A program made the position numbers and the translations under genes. Positions 6,004 to 8,677 of a DNA stretch of 8,677 bases are shown here, piece by piece. Source of the stretch: DASVBJ01 sp036375895 (lineage in GTDB: Bacteria; Actinomycetota; Actinomycetes; JACCUZ01). Every line of letters begins with the position of its first letter. Within the stretch, counting starts at the first letter, position 1. The stretch spans positions 1-8,677 of the forward strand of contig DASVBJ010000213.1 of the NCBI GenBank assembly GCA_036375895.1, in the 5' to 3' direction. The notes below the pieces were generated by a model. The model made no database searches. It was not told the origin of the DNA and was given only the letters and a program-made list of their open reading frames with translations.

Positions 6004-6384
6004 ATGTTCGAGAACACCAGAGCCTTCAGCGGCTTCTCGGTCGACGACGTGACCAAGGCGCGGCAGTTCTACGGCGAGACGCTCGGTCTGCGGGTGACCG
6101 AGGAGGCCGGGGGCCTGCTGACGCTGCACATCGCCGGGGACAGGCCGACGATCGTCTATCCGAAGCCCGACCACACGCCCGCCACGTTCACCATCCTGAA
6201 CTTCCCCGTCGACGACATCGAGTCGGCGGTGGACGAGCTGACCCGGCGTGGGGTGCGGTTCGAGCGCTACGAGGGGACCGACCTCGAGACCGACGAGAAG
6301 GGTATCTTCCGCGGCGGGGGTCCCCTCATCGCCTGGTTCAAGGATCCGGCCGGCAACGTGCTGTCCGTGATCCAGGGCGGGTGA
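6004..6384 (+). CDS. VOC superfamily (glyoxalase/bleomycin-resistance fold) protein
   Basis: A 126-residue cytoplasmic protein with the paired beta-alpha-beta-beta-beta modules of the vicinal oxygen chelate fold. Module 1 (about 6-52) has SVDDVTKARQFYGETLGL, and module 2 (about 62-125) has FPVDDIESAVDELTRRGV and the closing DPAGNVLSVIQ. Members include glyoxalases, dioxygenases and drug-binding proteins, so the substrate cannot be named. The usual metal-binding Glu of the final strand (pattern GNxxE) is replaced by Ser121, and no His stands at the usual first-strand position (FSGFSVDD). The protein may therefore bind a ligand without metal catalysis (inference from remembered alignment). The ATG at 6004 follows an excellent AGGAGGG (5991-5997) by 6 nt. 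The gene lies 16 nt after the exporter stop, and its stop abuts the methyltransferase region; the two may form one message with the exporter. Confidence 0.92.
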   Translation: MFENTRAFSGFSVDDVTKARQFYGETLGLRVTEEAGGLLTLHIAGDRPTIVYPKPDHTPATFTILNFPVDDIESAVDELTRRGVRFERYEGTDLETDEKGIFRGGGPLIAWFKDPAGNVLSVIQGG

Positions 6385-6416
6385 GAGCACCCATCGGAAT
6401 CCCGAAGGGCGCTGCC

Positions 6417-7235
6417 ATGTCCGCTTCGACATCCGGTCATCCTCGGTCGGCCATCGTCGCGAGGCTCCGGGCCGCCGGCTGTGTCTTCGCCGAGGACGAG
6501 GCGCGGTTGCTCGTCGAGGCGGCGCCGACGTCTGCCGACCTCGCCGCCATGGTCGACCGGCGGGCCGCCGGCCTGCCCCTGGAGCACGTCCTCGGCTGGG
6601 CGGAGTTCTGCGGCCGGCGGATCGCCCTCGCCGCCGGGGTGTTCGTACCCCGCCGCCGCACCGAGCTGCTGGTCCGTGAGGCCGCCGCCCTCGCCCGGCC
6701 AGGAGCCGTCGTGGTCGACCTGTGCTGCGGCTCGGGGGCGGTGGGGGCCGCGCTCGTCGCGGCCGTGGACGGGATCGAGCTGCACGCCGTCGACATCGAC
6801 CCGGCCGCCGTGCGGTGCGCCCGCAGCAACGTCGCCGCAGCGGGCGGCCTGGTGTACGAAGGCGATCTCTACGATCCGCTGCCCGCCGCGCTGCGGGGCC
6901 GCGTCGACGTCGTGGTCGCCAACGCACCGTACGTGCCCACCGACGCGGTCAGGCTGTTGCCCCCAGAGGCCCGGATGCACGAGCCGCGGGGGGCGGTCGA
7001 CGGTGGCGCGGACGGGCTCGACGTCCAGCGGAGGGTGACCGCCGCAGCGCCGCTGTGGCTGGCACCCGGCGGCCACCTGCTGGTCGAGACGAGCGAGCGT
7101 CAGGCCGCGCAGACCGTCGAGATCTTCGCCCGCAGCGGCCTGGTCCCGCGAGTGGCCGGCTCCGACCGGCTGAACGCGACGGTCGTCATCGGCAGGAGGA
7201 CGAGCTCGTCGCGGGCCGAGCGGGCCGACGACTAG
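6417..7235 (+). CDS. PrmC/HemK-related protein N5-glutamine methyltransferase-like protein (NAPY type)
   Basis: A 272-residue AdoMet-dependent class I methyltransferase related to PrmC (release factors) and PrmB (ribosomal protein L3). The substrate-recognition N-terminal part has PLEHVLGWAEFCGRRIAL (54-71) and GVFVPRRRTELL (74-85), echoing the PrmC stretch before the catalytic domain. The AdoMet loop is VVDLCCGSGAVG (99-110), the acidic ribose-binding motif HAVDIDP (123-129), and the catalytic tetrapeptide is NAPY (169-172) instead of NPPY. NAPY followed by VPT matches my memory of a separate PrmC-related actinobacterial family (TIGR03704, function unproven). ATG 6417 has GAAGGG 7 nt upstream and is preferred. 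An in-frame GTG at 6381, overlapping the VOC stop as GTGA, would add 12 residues and remains possible. The C-terminal RTSSSRAERADD is a charged tail. Confidence 0.9.
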   Translation: MSASTSGHPRSAIVARLRAAGCVFAEDEARLLVEAAPTSADLAAMVDRRAAGLPLEHVLGWAEFCGRRIALAAGVFVPRRRTELLVREAAALARPGAVVVDLCCGSGAVGAALVAAVDGIELHAVDIDPAAVRCARSNVAAAGGLVYEGDLYDPLPAALRGRVDVVVANAPYVPTDAVRLLPPEARMHEPRGAVDGGADGLDVQRRVTAAAPLWLAPGGHLLVETSERQAAQTVEIFARSGLVPRVAGSDRLNATVVIGRRTSSSRAERADD

Positions 7236-8212
7236 CCCGAGCTCACCATGGCCCGCAGCCGCTCGAGCGCCTCCCGCTCGATCTGCCGGGCCCGCTCACG
7301 GGACACCCCGAGCCGGCCCGCGATCTCGTCGTACGTCTGCGGCTTGCCGTCGGGCGTGGCGTAGCGGGACCGGATGACGTCGAGCTCGCGCTCGGCCAGC
7401 AGGGACATCAGCTGCGCCAGCTGCTCCCGGGAGGCCTGCTCGACGACGAAGTCCTCCGGTCCGGGTTCGGCGGAGTCGACCAGGTCGCCGAGGGTCGTGC
7501 CGCCGTCGTCGCCGACCAGCAGGTCGAGGCTGGCCGGGGTGCGGGAGATGGTGTCGAGGTCGGTGACGACCTCGAGGGGCACGCCCATCTCCTCCGCGAC
7601 CTCCTCGTCGGTCGGCTCGCGGCCCAGCATGACTAGCAGCTCGCGGCGGGTCCGCGAGAGCCGGCTGAGCTTCTCGACCTGGTGCACCGGCAGGCGCACC
7701 ACGCGGCTCTGCTCGGCGATCGCCCGGCCGATGGACTGGCGGATCCACCAGGTGGCATAGGTGGAGAACTTGTAGCCCCGGGTGTAGTCGAACTTCTCGA
7801 CCGCCCGGACCAGCCCGACGTTGCCCTCCTGGATCAGGTCGAGCAGCGGCATGGTGGCGCGCTTGTAGCGCCGCGCCAGCGAGACGACCAGGCGGAGGTT
7901 CGAGCGGATGAACGCCCGCTTGGCGGCCTCCCCGTCCGCGGCCAGCGCCGAGAGCTCGTGCGAGGAGGCGACCCGGCCGGCCGCCCGCAGCTTGACCGCC
8001 CGGCGGTGGCCGAGCCCGTCGAGCAGGTGGCGCGCGTAGAGGCCGGCCTCGATGCGCTGCGCCAGCTCGACCTCGGTCGCGGCGTCGAGCAGCGGCGCGC
8101 GGCCGATCTCATCGAGGTAGAGGCGAACGAGGTCAGGGCCGACGTCCTCGCGGTCGAGCTCGTCGACCACGGGGACGAAGTCGTCCTGGTGGACGTCGTG
8201 GTTCTGCGTCAT
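7232..8212 (-). CDS. Group 2 (HrdB/SigB-like) sigma-70 factor
   Basis: A 326-residue sigma factor that directs RNA polymerase to primary-type promoters, probably under stress or in stationary phase. Region 1.2 is DLVRLYLDEIGRAPLL (27-42); region 2 spans about 94-172 with SNLRLVVSLARRYK, LDLIQEGNVGLVRAVEKFDY and FSTYATWWIRQSIGRAIAEQ; VVRLPVHQVEKL (171-182) leads into region 3. Region 4.2 is YDEIAGRLGVSRERARQIER (294-313). It lacks the long region 1.1 of principal sigma factors, and its length fits SigB/HrdD-like proteins. The ATG at 8212-8210 has GGAAGG (8222-8217) 4 nt upstream. A GTG at 8290 would add 26 non-conserved residues and would lie upstream of the candidate promoter, so it is rejected. 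The gene is convergent with the methyltransferase and shares its stop region. Group 2 rather than principal status is inferred from length and absence of region 1.1. Confidence 0.95.
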   Translation of the reverse strand: MTQNHDVHQDDFVPVVDELDREDVGPDLVRLYLDEIGRAPLLDAATEVELAQRIEAGLYARHLLDGLGHRRAVKLRAAGRVASSHELSALAADGEAAKRAFIRSNLRLVVSLARRYKRATMPLLDLIQEGNVGLVRAVEKFDYTRGYKFSTYATWWIRQSIGRAIAEQSRVVRLPVHQVEKLSRLSRTRRELLVMLGREPTDEEVAEEMGVPLEVVTDLDTISRTPASLDLLVGDDGGTTLGDLVDSAEPGPEDFVVEQASREQLAQLMSLLAERELDVIRSRYATPDGKPQTYDEIAGRLGVSRERARQIEREALERLRAMVSSG

Positions 8213-8243
8213 GGGGCCTTCCGTCGGTGGTGCTGACAAGCCC

Positions 8244-8270
8244 AACGAACGAGGTGCCCCGGAGGATTCC
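8244..8270 (-). promoter_or_regulatory. Candidate ECF-sigma (SigR/SigH-type) promoter of the sigma-factor gene
   Basis: On the minus strand GGAAT (8270-8266) is followed after 19 nt by GTT (8246-8244), and there is also a GTT after 15 nt (8250-8248). GGAAT-N18/19-GTT is the pattern known for Streptomyces SigR and mycobacterial SigH targets. Transcription would start near 8236-8238 and give a leader of roughly 25 nt carrying the GGAAGG ribosome site. Control of group 2 sigma genes by ECF factors is known, for example hrdD by SigR and mycobacterial sigB by SigE/SigH, which makes the match plausible. No competing housekeeping promoter is apparent in this 83-nt spacer. Confidence 0.45.
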
Positions 8271-8295
8271 GGTGTCGGCGACGCGGGCACCGGCG

Positions 8296-8559
8296 TCAGC
8301 CGGGCTCTCCACGGCGCTTGCGGCGCAGCACGACGACGAAGTCACCCACGGCGACCAGGCCCAGCAGCACCAAAGCGGCCACTTCTATGACGTTGCCACC
8401 CGAAACGGACAGCATCACCGCCGCGGCTGCGCAGACGACGACGCCGAACACCGCCAGGATCAGCCGCAGGGTCAGGGCGCTCTGCGCCGGTGCGGCACCC
8501 CCGAGGCCCGCGGTGGGGTCGTGATAGTCGGGGCGTCCGTGGTCATCGTCCGAGGTCAT
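8296..8559 (-). CDS. Small two-helix membrane protein, possibly DUF6343 family
   Basis: An 87-residue membrane protein of unknown role. A hydrophilic, acidic N-terminus (MTSDDDHGRPDYHD) is followed by two hydrophobic helices (about 32-51 and 57-77) and a strongly basic end (RRKRRGEPG). By the positive-inside rule both ends should be cytoplasmic, with the short SGG turn outside. The segment QSALTLRLILAVFG (26-39) recalls actinobacterial DUF6343 proteins, but I hold this family name only tentatively. The ATG at 8559-8557 follows a strong GGGAGGA (8570-8564) by 4 nt. The 14 nt containing this site (8562-8575) are identical to the 14 nt before the exporter start. The gene lies 83 nt upstream of the sigma factor on the same strand, and 29 nt after the stop of the gene at the right edge, with which it may be co-transcribed. 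Confidence 0.8.
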   Translation of the reverse strand: MTSDDDHGRPDYHDPTAGLGGAAPAQSALTLRLILAVFGVVVCAAAAVMLSVSGGNVIEVAALVLLGLVAVGDFVVVLRRKRRGEPG

Positions 8560-8588
8560 CCCGTCCTCCCACCTCGGTCGCTTCCGTT

Positions 8589-8677
8589 CTACCCCACCGG
8601 GCGGGCCGCGCCGATCCGCGCCTGGTGCACGCCGTCGGAGAAGTGCGTGACCGGCGGCTCCTGCGGCGCCGGGAGCC
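8589..8677 (-). CDS. C-terminal end of a minus-strand gene, cut by the right window edge
   Basis: Only the last 28 codons plus a TAG stop (8591-8589) are visible, reading LPAPQEPPVTHFSDGV then HQARIGAARPVG. Every one of the 28 sense codons ends in G or C, as the surrounding real genes nearly do, while the other minus frame with a nearby stop reads as a glycine/alanine/arginine shadow. The phrase VTHFSDGVHQARIG faintly recalls the ends of DUF2071 (YqjF-like) proteins, but that is a guess from memory and the product should be treated as unknown. The stop lies 29 nt before the small membrane-protein start. Confidence 0.55.
   Translation of the reverse strand, partial: LPAPQEPPVTHFSDGVHQARIGAARPVG

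Noticed and set aside
6395..6420. GGAAT followed 18 nt later by GTC near the methyltransferase start, resembling an ECF promoter.
   Set aside because: The -10 part is GTC rather than GTT and falls inside the coding start, so it could not drive the gene.
5788..6927. Minus-strand open frame of 379 codons opposite the exporter end, VOC gene and methyltransferase.
   Set aside because: Arg-rich product without motifs; all three plus-strand genes have family signatures.
7199..7210. Perfect 12-bp palindrome GACGAGCTCGTC near the methyltransferase 3' end.
   Set aside because: It lies in coding sequence with normal codons, has no loop for a terminator hairpin, and is likely chance at this composition.
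8213..8290. Alternative GTG start adding 26 residues to the sigma factor.
   Set aside because: The extra residues are unconserved Pro/Ser/Gly, the ATG at 8212 has its own ribosome site, and the candidate promoter lies inside the extension.
1..8677. Search by eye for tRNA/rRNA genes, CRISPR repeats, insertion-sequence ends and phage genes.
   Set aside because: No cloverleaf, regular repeat-spacer pattern, transposase motif or long inverted repeats were seen. Gene order and codon use look like ordinary chromosome.

Overview
The window looks like chromosomal DNA of a high-GC actinobacterium. Base composition appears to exceed 70% GC by eye, third codon positions are almost all G or C, several genes start with GTG, and many neighbours overlap by 4 nt. 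The protein families also fit: DUF3052, DUF5995, DUF4173, a group 2 sigma factor of the HrdB/SigB type, and an 'NAPY' relative of the PrmC methyltransferase. Genus cannot be set from this window. I see no tRNA, rRNA, CRISPR array, insertion sequence or phage gene. Coding density is very high and no gene-free stretch reaches 120 nt.

Region 1 (1-2664, minus strand) is a tightly coupled three-gene unit: an OmpR-family response regulator, a sensor histidine kinase with almost no extracytoplasmic domain, and a DUF4173-type polytopic membrane protein that runs off the left edge. Both junctions are 4-nt GTGA overlaps. The likely design is a membrane-stress or envelope two-component system in which the DUF4173 protein is either a sensing partner or a co-regulated output (inference).

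Region 2 (2738-4338, minus strand) holds three poorly characterised genes in transcription order: DUF3052, a four-helix membrane protein, and a DUF5995 protein. The last two share an ATGA overlap.

Region 3 (4380-7235, plus strand) starts from a 41-nt divergent intergenic spacer. It holds a DHA2-type 14-helix MFS exporter whose C-terminal tail looks anomalous, a VOC-superfamily protein, and a PrmC-related methyltransferase carrying NAPY in place of NPPY. These three may be co-transcribed.

Region 4 (7232-8677, minus strand) holds a group 2 sigma-70 factor convergent with the methyltransferase. The two genes share a single CTAG as overlapping stop codons. Upstream lie a small two-helix membrane protein and the C-terminal end of another minus-strand gene at the right edge. 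The 83-nt sequence before the sigma gene contains a GGAAT-N19-GTT element resembling SigR/SigH-type ECF promoters, which would place this sigma factor in a stress cascade.

No obviously new defence or mobile system is visible. The most interesting leads are the minimal-sensor kinase with its DUF4173 partner, the candidate ECF promoter of the sigma gene, the DUF3052/membrane/DUF5995 set, the apparent stop-loss tail of the exporter, and the shared-stop convergent junction.
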